A DNA stretch of 40,392 bases from an uncultured SAR116 cluster alpha proteobacterium (GCA_902618195.1 CACMZO010000010.1:1-40392); one strand, 5' to 3'. Positions 22,644 to 35,391 are shown, counted from the first letter of the stretch. Numbers and translations: made by a program. The notes: generated by a model not told the origin, from the letters alone.

Positions 22644-23501
22644 TTATTTAAAATTTAAATAAAGTATTACCGATACGCTTGATATAATTAAAAATCCTCC
22701 CAATAAAGTTGTCAAACTCGGTAGATTTTCCAGAAATAAATAGTCAATTATTATTGAAAAAATAGGAATTAAAAATAAAAAAAACGATGCTTTATTTGCA
22801 CCAAAATATCCAACTGAAAATGTCCAAGTATAGTAGCCTAGAAGAGTTGGAAATAAAGTTAGCCAAACAAGAGCAAATATACTCTTTTCATCTAAAACAC
22901 TGACTGAATTTAAAGTTGAATTAAACCAGAATAACATTGGAATTGTTCCAAAAACTAGAGTTAAAGATAATGAAATAGCAACACCATATTTGTCTATTAA
23001 TGGTTTTACAATATGAAAATAACTCGCAGTCAAAAAAGCAGCAAAAAATATTAAAAATGCACCCTTATTCAAAATAGTGTCTAATTGTTTTTCTAATGAA
23101 ATTATAAACACACCTAAAATACATATAATTATACCAACCCAGTAGTAAGCTTTTATCTTTTGTTTTAATACATAGAAACCAATTAAAAATGCAAACAGTG
23201 GATTACAATTTACTATAAAACTACTTGCACCTGCGCTAACCGAAGTTTGTCCAGTATTTAAAAAAAAATTATATAAAAATATTCCAAAAAAGCCTGATAA
23301 AAAAAAACGAAGATAATCTCTCGTTGAAATATTTAAATTAGTTTTTAAAAAGTATAATAATCCCAGAATACCGGGTAATAAAAATCTACCTAAAGCTAGC
23401 TCCATGGGGTTTAAATCTTTTAAAAGGTATGACATTGCTGGGAAAGATGATCCCCAAACTAAAATTGTTATTAAAAGATAAAAAAAAGGTTTTATGGTCA
23501 T
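22644..23501 (-). CDS. EamA/DMT-superfamily transporter
   Basis: A 285-residue inner-membrane protein with about ten hydrophobic helices in two EamA repeats (first from PFFYLLITILVWGSSFPAMSYLL, second from AFLIFFAAFLTASYFHIVKPL). Members export or import small metabolites such as amino acids; the substrate is unknown. The WGSSFPAMSYLLKDLNP motif with Pro and Met is typical of the family. I use the ATG at 23501 rather than a TTG one codon earlier. The gene starts 5 bases after the stop of the substrate-binding-like gene, so the two are one operon. Confidence 0.85.
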   Translation of the reverse strand: MTIKPFFYLLITILVWGSSFPAMSYLLKDLNPMELALGRFLLPGILGLLYFLKTNLNISTRDYLRFFLSGFFGIFLYNFFLNTGQTSVSAGASSFIVNCNPLFAFLIGFYVLKQKIKAYYWVGIIICILGVFIISLEKQLDTILNKGAFLIFFAAFLTASYFHIVKPLIDKYGVAISLSLTLVFGTIPMLFWFNSTLNSVSVLDEKSIFALVWLTLFPTLLGYYTWTFSVGYFGANKASFFLFLIPIFSIIIDYLFLENLPSLTTLLGGFLIISSVSVILYLNFK

Positions 23502-23506
23502 CAAAA

Positions 23507-24235
23507 TTAATTTGATTTTGGAATACTTAATTTATTATCTACATTATGCTTTTGTAAAGAATTTTTAATATATCCATTCTCTATAGCTTCAAATATTATA
23601 GAATTAATAAATTCAATAACTTCAGGATAATTCTTCTTAAACCCTACGGATTGATTTATATATGTAAATGGTTCATCAATAATCCTATCATTATTTTTCA
23701 AATGTGTTTCATCAATTAACTTTGGTCTTAAACCAGCTAACACATTTGCTTTACCAGTCCTATAATAAGTGTGAGAATCTTCAATCGACTTGACTCTAAC
23801 AATTTTAGAAAATTTAAAATTTGATTTTAGCCATAAATCGTAAGCGCTTCTATCTGCAACAACAATGGTATTTTCTTGTTTGTCAATATCCTGATTTGTA
23901 AGAAGACCAGATTCATTTTTAACTAAGAAATTTGCATCTATTAAAACATATGGATTACAAAAATCTATTGTATTACCTCTTTCGGGCTCAAAAGCGATAT
24001 TACCTATATCCCAAACATCATCATTTACAACATCAGCTAACTGTCCTGGTCTTTCAAATAAAATAAATTTACATTTAACATCAATTTTTTTTGCAATTAA
24101 TTTTGCAATATCAGGTGAAATACCAATTGGATCACCATCTTCATTTTTACCCACAACAAGTAAAAAATTACTCATGTTAATTCCAACTCTTAAATATCCC
24201 TTTGGTGCTATTGTTTGTTTTATGTCATATGTCAT
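23507..24235 (-). CDS. Family 3 solute-binding-like protein without signal peptide
   Basis: The 242-residue protein matches the fold of amino-acid ABC transporter binding proteins (SBP_bac_3): LRVGINMSNFLLVV, GISPDIAKLIAKKI, WDIGNIAFEPERGNTIDFCNPYVLI, TIVVADRSAYDLWL, and a C-terminal VGFKKNYPEVIEFINSII. It begins MTYDIKQTIAPKGYLRV with no signal peptide or lipobox, so it should stay in the cytosol. The ATG at 24235 is preferred over a TTG at 24247 because GGAG (complement of 24242-24245) is 6 bases before it. No ABC permease or ATPase adjoins it; its partner is an EamA transporter. It might be an intracellular sensor or an enzyme of the cyclohexadienyl dehydratase type. Confidence 0.78.
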   Translation of the reverse strand: MTYDIKQTIAPKGYLRVGINMSNFLLVVGKNEDGDPIGISPDIAKLIAKKIDVKCKFILFERPGQLADVVNDDVWDIGNIAFEPERGNTIDFCNPYVLIDANFLVKNESGLLTNQDIDKQENTIVVADRSAYDLWLKSNFKFSKIVRVKSIEDSHTYYRTGKANVLAGLRPKLIDETHLKNNDRIIDEPFTYINQSVGFKKNYPEVIEFINSIIFEAIENGYIKNSLQKHNVDNKLSIPKSN

Positions 24236-24297
24236 TTCAATCTCCAAAACATCTAAAAAACTATTGTTATTATATATTTTTAAAATACAATCAAATT

Positions 24298-24635
24298 ATG
24301 AAATTTTTTATTGCCATTATTAAACCTTTTAAACTTGATGATGTTAGAAAAGCTTTAACTCAGATTGGAGTTGAAGGGTTAACCGCTTCAGAAGTAAGAG
24401 GCTTTGGCAGACAAAGAGGCCAAACTGAAATTTACAGAGGAACTGAGTATAGCGTTTCTTTTGTACCAAAACTTAAGATTGAATTAGCTGTTCCAGATGA
24501 ATTAGAAGAAAAAGTTTTGGATACCTTAAACAAAAGTGCAAATACTGGTCAAATAGGTGATGGTAAAATCTTTGTATTTGATATTAAAAGTGCAACTAGA
24601 ATAAGAACTGGTGAAACAGGAAATGATGCTTTGTC

Positions 24636-24639
<4 letters not shown>
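24298..24639 (+). CDS. glnK: Second nitrogen regulatory protein PII (GlnK-like)
   Basis: The 113-residue PII protein has T-loop QTEIYRGTEYSVSF with the modifiable tyrosine Y51, and the C-terminal signature [15 protein letters not shown] and RIRTGETG. The start is placed at [15 protein letters not shown], matching the family; an open frame extends upstream but shows no PII sequence. GlnK usually pairs with the ammonium channel gene amtB. None adjoins here, so the GlnK name is tentative. The gene is divergent from the substrate-binding-like gene, and its stop shares TTAA with that of queG. Confidence 0.9.
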
Positions 24640-27835
<3,196 letters not shown>

Positions 27836-27838
27836 TGT

Positions 27839-28774
27839 CTATTTAAATATTTGAATTACACCAACTATCTTTTCATCATTATTTTTTACAACTAATGATT
27901 GTAATCTGGCCTCTTTCATTCTCTCGTGAGCAACTTGTAAGTTATCATTCTCATATGCCGTCATAGGTGATTTATTTAAAATATCTTTTATTTCTATTTT
28001 AGTAAAATCATCTGACATTAATAAAGATCTTCTAAGATCACCATCTGTTATAATGCCTTCAAGTTTTTCTTCATTTCCAATTAATGCTAATCCTAATCTA
28101 CTTTCTGTCATTTTTAGAACAACTTCTTTCGTAGTTCCATTTTTGTTCACAAAAGGTAAATTTTGAGTAATCATTTCGTCCTTAACACTCAACAACAATC
28201 TTCTACCCAAAGATCCACCAGGATGAGTTAATGCAAAGTCCTCTTGTTTAAAGTTTTTTAAATTCATTAAAGAAACAGCTAAAGCATCACCAATTATTAA
28301 AGTTGTTAAAGTTGATGTAGTTGGAGCCAAATTTAATGGACAAGCTTCTTTATCTACAGATATATTTAAAACGATGTCTGAATTTTTTGCTAGATTAGAA
28401 TTTAATTCACCTGTCATTGCAATTATTTTTACTTTCAATCTCTTTAATGCAGGTAAAAGTGCTAAAATCTCATCAGTTTCACCTGAATATGATATTAGAA
28501 TAATGATGCTTTTTGATTGAACTATACCTAAATCGCCGTGGATAGCCTCACCAGGATGCAAGAAATAACTTGGCGTTCCAGTTGATGCCAAAGTAGCAGA
28601 AATTTTTCTTCCAACTAGCCCAGATTTTCCCATTCCGCAAACAACAATATGACCATCTGAAGAAGTAATTAACTTTACAGTTTTTTCAAATTCTGCATCA
28701 AAAAGTTTTTCGAGTCTATCAATTGCATTTTTATAAGTTTTTGTTAAATTTAAAAATGTTTCTTTTATTTGCAC
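27839..28774 (-). CDS. kdsD: Arabinose-5-phosphate isomerase (KdsD/KpsF family)
   Basis: Interconverts ribulose-5-phosphate and arabinose-5-phosphate, the first step toward Kdo for lipopolysaccharide. The 311-residue protein has a SIS domain (VCGMGKSGLVGRKISATLASTGTPS, HPGEAIHGDLGIV, ISYSGETDE; about 43-190) and two CBS domains at the C-terminus (about 205-311). The initiator is GTG at 28774, with AAGG upstream. It heads the kdsD-queA-tgt-queG run. It implies that the cell makes Kdo, though no other Kdo gene lies in this window. Confidence 0.9.
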   Translation of the reverse strand: MQIKETFLNLTKTYKNAIDRLEKLFDAEFEKTVKLITSSDGHIVVCGMGKSGLVGRKISATLASTGTPSYFLHPGEAIHGDLGIVQSKSIIILISYSGETDEILALLPALKRLKVKIIAMTGELNSNLAKNSDIVLNISVDKEACPLNLAPTTSTLTTLIIGDALAVSLMNLKNFKQEDFALTHPGGSLGRRLLLSVKDEMITQNLPFVNKNGTTKEVVLKMTESRLGLALIGNEEKLEGIITDGDLRRSLLMSDDFTKIEIKDILNKSPMTAYENDNLQVAHERMKEARLQSLVVKNNDEKIVGVIQIFK

Positions 28775-28821
28775 TAATTGGCCTTTTTTTGATTAACTAT
28801 GTATATAATTAATTTATTGAT

Positions 28822-29589
28822 ATGACAATGAAAATACACTTTACATCATCGAATAGTAAAGAAGCTCTCTCTCTTAAATCTAAATATTGTGAACTTTATA
28901 ATCAAGCTAATTTAAGAGAAGCAGATGTAATTGTGGCAATAGGTGGTGATGGAGAAATGTTAAAAGCTTTAAGACTTGCAATTAAAAACAACTCTTCTGT
29001 TTTTGGTTTAAATAAAGGTCATATTGGTTTCTTGATGAATAAAATTAAAAAAACAAATTTGATTAAGAGAATAAATAAAGCTAGTCAATTAACTGTCCAT
29101 CCTCTCGAGATGGAGTGTTTTGATCATAAGGGAAAAAAACAAACATTTCTTGGAATAAATGAAATTTCATTATTCAGAAATACAAATCAAAGCTCAATTA
29201 TTTCTATTTCAGTTGATGGAGTGGAAAGACTAAGAGATTTATATTGTGATGGAATTTTAATTTCTACTCCAGTAGGTTCAACGGCTTATAATTACTCTGC
29301 AAAAGGACCAATTATACCACTTAAATCCGATATACTTGCACTAACACCAATAAGTCCATTCAGGCCAAGAAATTGGCAAGGAGCTTTACTAAATAATAAT
29401 TCAATTGTTACATTCACAATAAAAAATCCAGAATATAGACCAGTTAATGCCAGTGCAGATTCAGAAGAAGTCAAAAACATTAAAAAAGTAATAATTAAAT
29501 TGAGAAAAGATATTAATATAAAACTGTTACACGATCCTGAAGATAATATGGAAAACAGACATTTAAAAGAACAATTTTTAATAGATTAA
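28822..29589 (+). CDS. nadK: NAD kinase
   Basis: Phosphorylates NAD to NADP. The 255-residue protein, short but normal for alphaproteobacteria, has GGDG at 41-44 followed by EMLKALR, the NE/D motif in GINEISLFR, YCDGILISTPVGSTAYNYSAKGPIIPL, and LTPISPFRPRNWQG. Start could be the first ATG or the third codon (28828); no clear ribosome site separates them. The stop shares TTAA with the stop of the convergent Atm1-type transporter. Confidence 0.94.
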   Translation: MTMKIHFTSSNSKEALSLKSKYCELYNQANLREADVIVAIGGDGEMLKALRLAIKNNSSVFGLNKGHIGFLMNKIKKTNLIKRINKASQLTVHPLEMECFDHKGKKQTFLGINEISLFRNTNQSSIISISVDGVERLRDLYCDGILISTPVGSTAYNYSAKGPIIPLKSDILALTPISPFRPRNWQGALLNNNSIVTFTIKNPEYRPVNASADSEEVKNIKKVIIKLRKDINIKLLHDPEDNMENRHLKEQFLID

Positions 29590-31391
29590 AAAACTTGTTT
29601 TTTTATCTCTTTTTGCTTGTTCCACATTTCATAATATAATCCTTTATTTTCTATCAAATTATTATGTTTTCCTTGTTCAATTATTTTTCCTTTAGACATA
29701 ACTACAATCTTATCAGAGTTACGAATGGTCGTTAATCTATGAGCAATTATTATTTTCGTATTATTTTTAAAATATTTATCTATTGAGTCCAAGACTAATT
29801 TCTCTGTTTTAGAATCAAGAGCTGACGTTGCCTCATCTAAAATTAAAATTTTTGGTTTTTTTAACATCATTCTAGCGATTGCTATCCTTTGCTTTTCTCC
29901 ACCTGATAATTTTAAACCTCTTTCACCAACAATAGTTTCATACTTTAAATCTAAAGTTTCAATAAAATCATCTAAATTACAAAGTTCAACTACTTTTCTG
30001 ATTTCTTTTATAGAGGCGTTTGGGTTTCCATAAGAAAGATTATAACCTATTGTATTATTGAACATGATTGTATCTTGAGGAACAACACCAATAATTGATC
30101 TTATAGAATCCATTTTACAATCTTTTAATTTTTGTTTATCTATTGAAATTTCACCTTTATTAGGATCATAAAATCTAAAAAGTAACTTAGTTAAAGTAGA
30201 TTTTCCACAACCTGTTGGTCCGACAATTGCTGTACTTTTACCTCCTTCTATTTCAAGATTTAAATTTTTAATGATATTTCTGGAATTATAGTTGAAACCT
30301 AAGTTTGAAATGTTTATTTCGCCATTATGAAATCTAAAATTTTTGGCATTATCTTTATCAAATATATCTAACTTTTCATTCATTAATTCAAACATTTTTT
30401 TCATATCAAAAATTGATTGTCTTATCTCCCTATAAACATATCCTAAAAATTCTAATGGAACATATAATTGAAGCAAGAATGTGTTTACGACAACAAAATC
30501 ACCAAGACTCATTTTTTCATGGTAAATATCATATGCAGCCATAGACATAATGGAAAATAAACCTAAAGAAATGATTAAACCTTGTCCTAGATTTACCGCT
30601 GTAAGTGACAATCTTGTTTTTACAGCTTTGTCTTCATAATCTTTGAGAGCATTGTTATAAGAATTTATTTCTTTAATTTCAGAATTAAAATATTTCACTG
30701 TTTCATAATTAAGTAAACTATCAACCATTTTGGTTCCTGCATTTTCATCAGATTCATTCATTTTTTTTCTGATTAAGATTCTCCATTCTGTCAGTTTAAA
30801 GGTGAAAATACCGTAAAGAAAAACAGTTAACAATGTAGCAGCACAATAAAAAAAGCCAAACGTTGTCCAAAGTACCACGCCTACCATTATCACCTCTAAA
30901 ACAACAGGGATGACTTCAAAAATACTGAATCTTAATAAAAGCTCTATTCCTTTAGCACCTCTATCGAGAGCTCTAGACAATCCTCCTGTTTTTCTATTGA
31001 GGTGAAAATTTAAAGATAAGTTATGCAGATGTTGAAAGGCAAATAATGCTGCAGCTCTTACAGATTTTTGAGCAACTTTTATGAAAACAAATTGTTTAGC
31101 TTCATCAAAAAATACCTTGGCAAAGCGAGCAAAACCATAACAACCAATTAATACAATTATTAAATAAAAGTTTGAAAGTTCTTTTTTATTTACTAAATCA
31201 ACAGAATATCCATATAAAAATGGAATCAATATATTAGTTAATGTTCCCAAAAAAAGAAAAAAAACAGCTATAAAGATTCGAACTGGAATTTCAATATTAC
31301 CTTTTGGTATTACAAAGTTATAAAGTTGTTTCAGAATTGAAAGGAAATCCAATGCACTTGGATTTATTGTTTCATTAACATTTTTTTTCAT
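29586..31391 (-). CDS. Atm1-type ABC exporter (ABCB7/HMT1 subfamily)
   Basis: A half-size ABC exporter of 601 residues: six hydrophobic helices at about 36-330, then a nucleotide-binding domain with Walker A GPTGCGKST (391-399), Q-loop Q439, signature LSGGEKQR (495-502), Walker B ILILDE (515-520) and H551. Atm1 hallmarks are HLNRKTGGLSRALDRG (130-145), LLNYETVKYFNSE (226-238) and VPLEFLGYVYREIRQ (311-325). Bacterial and mitochondrial Atm1 proteins export glutathione-linked sulfur or metal species needed for Fe-S homeostasis. It starts 6 bases after sufA, as the last gene of the suf operon. Confidence 0.92.
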   Translation of the reverse strand: MKKNVNETINPSALDFLSILKQLYNFVIPKGNIEIPVRIFIAVFFLFLGTLTNILIPFLYGYSVDLVNKKELSNFYLIIVLIGCYGFARFAKVFFDEAKQFVFIKVAQKSVRAAALFAFQHLHNLSLNFHLNRKTGGLSRALDRGAKGIELLLRFSIFEVIPVVLEVIMVGVVLWTTFGFFYCAATLLTVFLYGIFTFKLTEWRILIRKKMNESDENAGTKMVDSLLNYETVKYFNSEIKEINSYNNALKDYEDKAVKTRLSLTAVNLGQGLIISLGLFSIMSMAAYDIYHEKMSLGDFVVVNTFLLQLYVPLEFLGYVYREIRQSIFDMKKMFELMNEKLDIFDKDNAKNFRFHNGEINISNLGFNYNSRNIIKNLNLEIEGGKSTAIVGPTGCGKSTLTKLLFRFYDPNKGEISIDKQKLKDCKMDSIRSIIGVVPQDTIMFNNTIGYNLSYGNPNASIKEIRKVVELCNLDDFIETLDLKYETIVGERGLKLSGGEKQRIAIARMMLKKPKILILDEATSALDSKTEKLVLDSIDKYFKNNTKIIIAHRLTTIRNSDKIVVMSKGKIIEQGKHNNLIENKGLYYEMWNKQKEIKKQVF

Positions 31392-31397
31392 TGAAAA

Positions 31398-31748
31398 TTA
31401 AGAGTTTGATACTGTGAAACTTTCACCACATCCGCATCTCGAAATTTCATTTGGATTTTCGAATTCGAAGCCTGAACTAAATTTACTTTCTTTATAATCC
31501 ATTTTTGATCCAATTAAAAACATTGTTGCTGCAGGATCTACTAAAATAAGTACGTTATCAACAATTACTTTTTCTTCAAATGGTTTTACTTCTTTAGCGT
31601 ACTCAATATTATATTTTAAACCTGAACAACCAGCTGTTTTAATACCAACTCTTAATCCAACGATATCATTACCTGTTTTTTTCATGAGGAATTTGACCCT
31701 ATTTAATGCAGCGTCCGTAATAGTCAAAATTTGTTTGTTATTTTCCAT
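31398..31748 (-). CDS. sufA: A-type Fe-S cluster carrier (SufA/IscA family)
   Basis: Receives and passes on Fe-S clusters from the SufBCD scaffold. The 116-residue protein has the three conserved cysteines C41 (AGCSGLKY), C105 and C107 (RCGCGESF). Family members SufA, IscA and ErpA are hard to tell apart by sequence; the operon context supports SufA. It abuts sufT with no gap and is followed by the Atm1-type exporter. Confidence 0.93.
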   Translation of the reverse strand: MENNKQILTITDAALNRVKFLMKKTGNDIVGLRVGIKTAGCSGLKYNIEYAKEVKPFEEKVIVDNVLILVDPAATMFLIGSKMDYKESKFSSGFEFENPNEISRCGCGESFTVSNS

Positions 31749-32159
31749 TTATATATCTAACGCTAATTTAGCGTCCTCGCTCATTCTTTCTTTTGTCCAT
31801 GGTGGATCCCACACAAGCTCTACTTCAATTAGACCTATATTTTTAATTTTAGTCAACTCATCTGCAACCTGTTTTGGTAATTCACCTGCAACAGGGCACC
31901 CAGGTGATGTTAAAGACATTTTTATAAACACATTATTACCTTTTGATATATTTATGTCATATATAAGACCTAAATCATAAATATTGACTGGTATCTCTGG
32001 ATCATAAACATTTATTAAATTCGAAACTATATCATTTTCACATATTGAAATTTTATCAAAAGTATTTTTACTCCCTGACTTTACAATAAATGGTTTTGTT
32101 GAACCTTTTGGGTAGTTTGGTATAAAATCATAAAGCGTTTTTGTATCTTTATTCATCAT
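31749..32159 (-). CDS. sufT: SUF system protein SufT (MIP18/DUF59 family)
   Basis: The 136-residue protein carries a MIP18/DUF59 domain from about residue 42: INVYDPEIPVNIYDLGLIYD, then MSLTSPGCPVAGELP with the conserved C88, and VWDPPWTKERMSEDAKLALDI. SufT proteins help mature Fe-S enzymes in bacteria and relate to eukaryotic cytosolic Fe-S targeting factors. About 40 extra N-terminal residues precede the domain, as in other alphaproteobacterial versions. It overlaps sufS by 4 bases. Confidence 0.92.
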   Translation of the reverse strand: MMNKDTKTLYDFIPNYPKGSTKPFIVKSGSKNTFDKISICENDIVSNLINVYDPEIPVNIYDLGLIYDINISKGNNVFIKMSLTSPGCPVAGELPKQVADELTKIKNIGLIEVELVWDPPWTKERMSEDAKLALDI

Positions 32160-33394
32160 TTAAAAATCTTCTTAACTTTTTCCAAAGATAATACTAATCT
32201 ATCAAAATCTTCATATGTAGAATAAGCTCCAACTGATGCTCTAGTTGTAGAACTTAAATTAAAATGATCTAAAAGTGGTTGTGCACAATGATGACCAGCT
32301 CTAACGGCCACACCTTCTCTATCAATTATTGTAGCAATATCATGAGAATGTGCACAGTCCATTGTAAATGATATTACTCCTGCTTTATTCTTATTTTTCC
32401 CAAAAATATTTACACCATCTATTTTTTCGAGTTTTTCATATGCATAAGATATCAATTTTTGTTCATGATTACCAATATTTTCAATTCCATATTTATTAAT
32501 CCAATCAATAGCTTTTCCTAATGCAATTGCTTGAACAATGGGAGGGGTCCCAGCTTCAAATTTTAGAGGTGGGTCTGCAAAAGTTGTTTTGTCAATGCTT
32601 ACTACGTCAATCATATCACCTCCACATAAAAAAGGAGGCATGTTTTCTAATAATTTATAATTTCCATAGAGAATACCAATTCCAGTTGGCCCATATAATT
32701 TATGTCCAGAAAAACAATAAAAATCACAGCCAATATTTTTAACATCAACAGTGAAGTGATTTATTCCTTGGCATCCATCTACTAAAGAAATAGCATTAAC
32801 AGATTTGGCTAAATCACAAATTTCTTTAATTGGAAATATTGTCCCTAAAACATTTGAAACGTGAGGAAAAGTTATGACTTTAGTTTTATCTGATATAAGT
32901 GATTTAATTATATTTATATCAAAATCTTTATCAGGATCAAAATAAGCAACCTTTATGTTAGCTTTTTTTATTCCAGCAATATATTGCCAAGGTACAAAAT
33001 TAGCATGATGCTCTGCAATTGTTAAAATTATTTCATCATTAGGACTTAGATTTTCCATCCCCCAACTATAAGCAACTAGGTTTATTGATGCAGTTGCACC
33101 TGACGTAAAGATAATTTCTTTTTCATCTGCGTTTATAAATTTTGCAACTTTTCGTCTAGCTTCTTCATAACTCTCTGTGGCTTTTTCTGATAAAAAATGT
33201 AATCCTCTGTGTACATTCGAATATTCCTTAGAGTAGTTATTATTAATTACATCAATAACATCTTTTGGCTTTTGCATTGATGCTGCTGAATCTAAATATA
33301 CTAATGATTTATCCCAAACTTTTTGTTTTAATGCTGGAAATTCATTAATAATTTTTTTTGTATCAAAATTCTTATTTATATCATTCATATTCAT
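32156..33394 (-). CDS. sufS: Cysteine desulfurase SufS
   Basis: Takes sulfur from cysteine to form a persulfide for cluster assembly. The 412-residue group II desulfurase has the PLP lysine K232 in FSGHKLYGPTGIG and the active cysteine C370 in VRAGHHCAQPLLDHF; H129 lies in TIAEHHANFVPWQ. No sufE is seen in this window, so the sulfur acceptor must be encoded elsewhere or be SufB directly. The gene overlaps sufD by 14 bases and sufT by 4. Confidence 0.96.
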   Translation of the reverse strand: MNMNDINKNFDTKKIINEFPALKQKVWDKSLVYLDSAASMQKPKDVIDVINNNYSKEYSNVHRGLHFLSEKATESYEEARRKVAKFINADEKEIIFTSGATASINLVAYSWGMENLSPNDEIILTIAEHHANFVPWQYIAGIKKANIKVAYFDPDKDFDINIIKSLISDKTKVITFPHVSNVLGTIFPIKEICDLAKSVNAISLVDGCQGINHFTVDVKNIGCDFYCFSGHKLYGPTGIGILYGNYKLLENMPPFLCGGDMIDVVSIDKTTFADPPLKFEAGTPPIVQAIALGKAIDWINKYGIENIGNHEQKLISYAYEKLEKIDGVNIFGKNKNKAGVISFTMDCAHSHDIATIIDREGVAVRAGHHCAQPLLDHFNLSSTTRASVGAYSTYEDFDRLVLSLEKVKKIFK

Positions 33395-34643
33395 TAGCTA
33401 ATAATTTATTAATTTTAGTTTTAGTTTCATTATAAATTATGTCATGAAATTTATCACTAATTGATAAAGAAATCATCTCATTTAAAAATGCATCTATAAG
33501 AATAACTTTTGATTTTTGTTTTGATATACCTCTACTTGAAAGATAAAAAATTTGATCTTCATCTAATTCGCCAACTGTTGCTCCATGCCCACATATCACA
33601 TCATCTGCATAAATTTCAAGTTCAGGCTTAGAATTAGATACAGCTTTATCAGATAACATAATAGCCCTACTCATTTGTTTAGCTTCAGTTTTCTGTGCAA
33701 GTTTTTCAACTCTGACTTTCCCTTGAAAGACTGCAGTTGATTCTTCTCCTAGTACACCTTTAACAATTTGAGAAGATTTGCAATTAGGTACATTATGATA
33801 AACACATGAAGTTAAATCATGATGCTGATTTCCCGATGATAAATAAATGCCATTAATATCTGCATTTGAGTATTCCCCTTCTAACAAAGTATGCATTTCC
33901 GATCTAGTGAATTCACCACCTTTGATAAGCGCAAAACTTCTTAAATTAGCTTCTTCCTTTATTACAGAAAGTGTCAATGATAAATTATGTGAATTTATTT
34001 TATCGTCATATATTTTAATAATTTCTAAATTTGAGTTTTCTGATAAATTTATAATTTCAAAAGGAGCTAATAATCCGGCATAGGTTGAGTAATGTTGAAA
34101 AACTTGAGCATCTGCATTTTTTTCTAAATCAATAAAAATAAAAGGATGTATTGACGTGTTTTCACTTCCTCCTAAATTAAAAATTTCAATTGGTTTATAA
34201 AATTTTATATCATTTTTAAATTTAATTTTAAAAAACTTCTGAGAACATGAAAGGGTAGAATTTAATGTTGGATGATTTTTTACAGATAAGTTATCAAACT
34301 TTTTGATTATATCTTTAAAATCTTCTATTTGAACTTCTTCAATTACAATTTCTGAAAGTAATTTATCTGATAATTTTTTTTCAAATTTTCCGTTAACAAA
34401 AACTAAAGATATAGAATCTTTTATTAATTTATTAATACTAAAATCTTGTTGATTTTCCAAATTTAGTGGTAAAATATTTTTTCTAGCTAACTTACCTAAT
34501 CGGCTAAATTTCCAAGCTTCATCTCTTGGAGAAGGCCAAGACTTTAAACTCAAATAAGGTTGTCTTTGAGGTTGATTTGGATAAACTTTATTAACAAATT
34601 TTTCTAAATTTGAAAAGAATTGGTCATTTCTAGCTTTTTTCAT
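33381..34643 (-). CDS. sufD: Fe-S assembly protein SufD
   Basis: Partner of SufB and SufC in the scaffold complex. The 420-residue protein has a divergent N-terminal helical region (YPNQPQRQPYLSLKSWPSPRDEAWKFSRLGKL) and the SufBD beta-helix. Conserved signatures are CVYHNVPNCKSSQIVKGVLGEESTAVFQGKV, SNSKPELEIYADDVICGHGATVGELDEDQIFYLSSRGI. It overlaps sufC and sufS by 14 bases each, so translation is probably coupled. Confidence 0.95.
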   Translation of the reverse strand: MKKARNDQFFSNLEKFVNKVYPNQPQRQPYLSLKSWPSPRDEAWKFSRLGKLARKNILPLNLENQQDFSINKLIKDSISLVFVNGKFEKKLSDKLLSEIVIEEVQIEDFKDIIKKFDNLSVKNHPTLNSTLSCSQKFFKIKFKNDIKFYKPIEIFNLGGSENTSIHPFIFIDLEKNADAQVFQHYSTYAGLLAPFEIINLSENSNLEIIKIYDDKINSHNLSLTLSVIKEEANLRSFALIKGGEFTRSEMHTLLEGEYSNADINGIYLSSGNQHHDLTSCVYHNVPNCKSSQIVKGVLGEESTAVFQGKVRVEKLAQKTEAKQMSRAIMLSDKAVSNSKPELEIYADDVICGHGATVGELDEDQIFYLSSRGISKQKSKVILIDAFLNEMISLSISDKFHDIIYNETKTKINKLLANEYE

Positions 34644-35385
34644 TCAAAATCTCAGAATAACCATTTTTTTCTACGTACAAAGCTAGGTCTGCATCTCCAG
34701 ATTTAATAATTTTACCGTCTGACATTATATGGACAATGTCTGGTTTTATATAATCCAATAATCTTTGATAATGAGTGATTACAACTACAGCATTTTTTTT
34801 ATCTTTTAAGTTATTAACACCTTCAGAAACTATTTTTAGTGCGTCTACGTCTAAACCTGAATCAGTCTCATCTAGAACAGATATTTTTGGATTTAAAAGA
34901 GCCATCTGAAGTATTTCAAATCTTTTTTTCTCTCCACCAGAAAAGCCAAAATTTACATATCTTTTTAACATTTCATCTTTAATGCTAAGATTTTCAGCAA
35001 CTTTTCTTAAATACTTTATAAAATCAAGATGTGATAATTCATTTTCACCTAAATATTTTTTTCTAGAGTTAAAAATTTCTCTTAAAAAATTTGTGCTAGA
35101 TACACCAGGTAGTTCTACTGGGTATTGGAAAGCTAAAAACAGCCCTAAGTTTGATCTTTCATCTGGTGAAAGTAGAGTAAGATCAATATTATCAAATGTA
35201 ATACTTCCATTATCTAATTCATAACCATCTCTTCCGGCTAACATATATGAAAGCGTACTTTTTCCAGATCCGTTTGGACCCATAATCGCATGAGTTTCTC
35301 CTTCATTAACGCTTAATGATAATCCTTTTAATATCTTTTTATTATCAATGCTTAATTCAGCATTTTTAATCTCAAGGATAGGCAT
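34630..35385 (-). CDS. sufC: Fe-S assembly ATPase SufC
   Basis: Soluble ABC-type ATPase of the SufBCD scaffold. The 251-residue protein has Walker A GPNGSGKST (36-44), Q-loop in LAFQYPVELPGV, signature FSGGEKKR (148-155), Walker B ISVLDE (168-173) with the SufC-typical ETDSGLDVDAL, and the H-loop in VVITHYQRLL. It has no membrane partner, consistent with its scaffold role. It starts 6 bases after sufB and overlaps sufD by 14 bases. Confidence 0.97.
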   Translation of the reverse strand: MPILEIKNAELSIDNKKILKGLSLSVNEGETHAIMGPNGSGKSTLSYMLAGRDGYELDNGSITFDNIDLTLLSPDERSNLGLFLAFQYPVELPGVSSTNFLREIFNSRKKYLGENELSHLDFIKYLRKVAENLSIKDEMLKRYVNFGFSGGEKKRFEILQMALLNPKISVLDETDSGLDVDALKIVSEGVNNLKDKKNAVVVITHYQRLLDYIKPDIVHIMSDGKIIKSGDADLALYVEKNGYSEILNEKS

Positions 35386-35391
35386 AAGGCT

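Noticed and set aside
22643-22663. Palindrome TTTATTTAAA-A-TTTAAATAAA after tRNA-Gly
   Set aside because: It contains only A and T and overlaps the last codons of the EamA gene. Such palindromes are expected by chance in this composition, and the stem would be weak.
24202-24297. Upstream extension of the second PII gene
   Set aside because: The added 32 residues have no match to PII proteins and overlap the 5' end of the divergent gene. The ATG at 24298 gives the exact family N-terminus.
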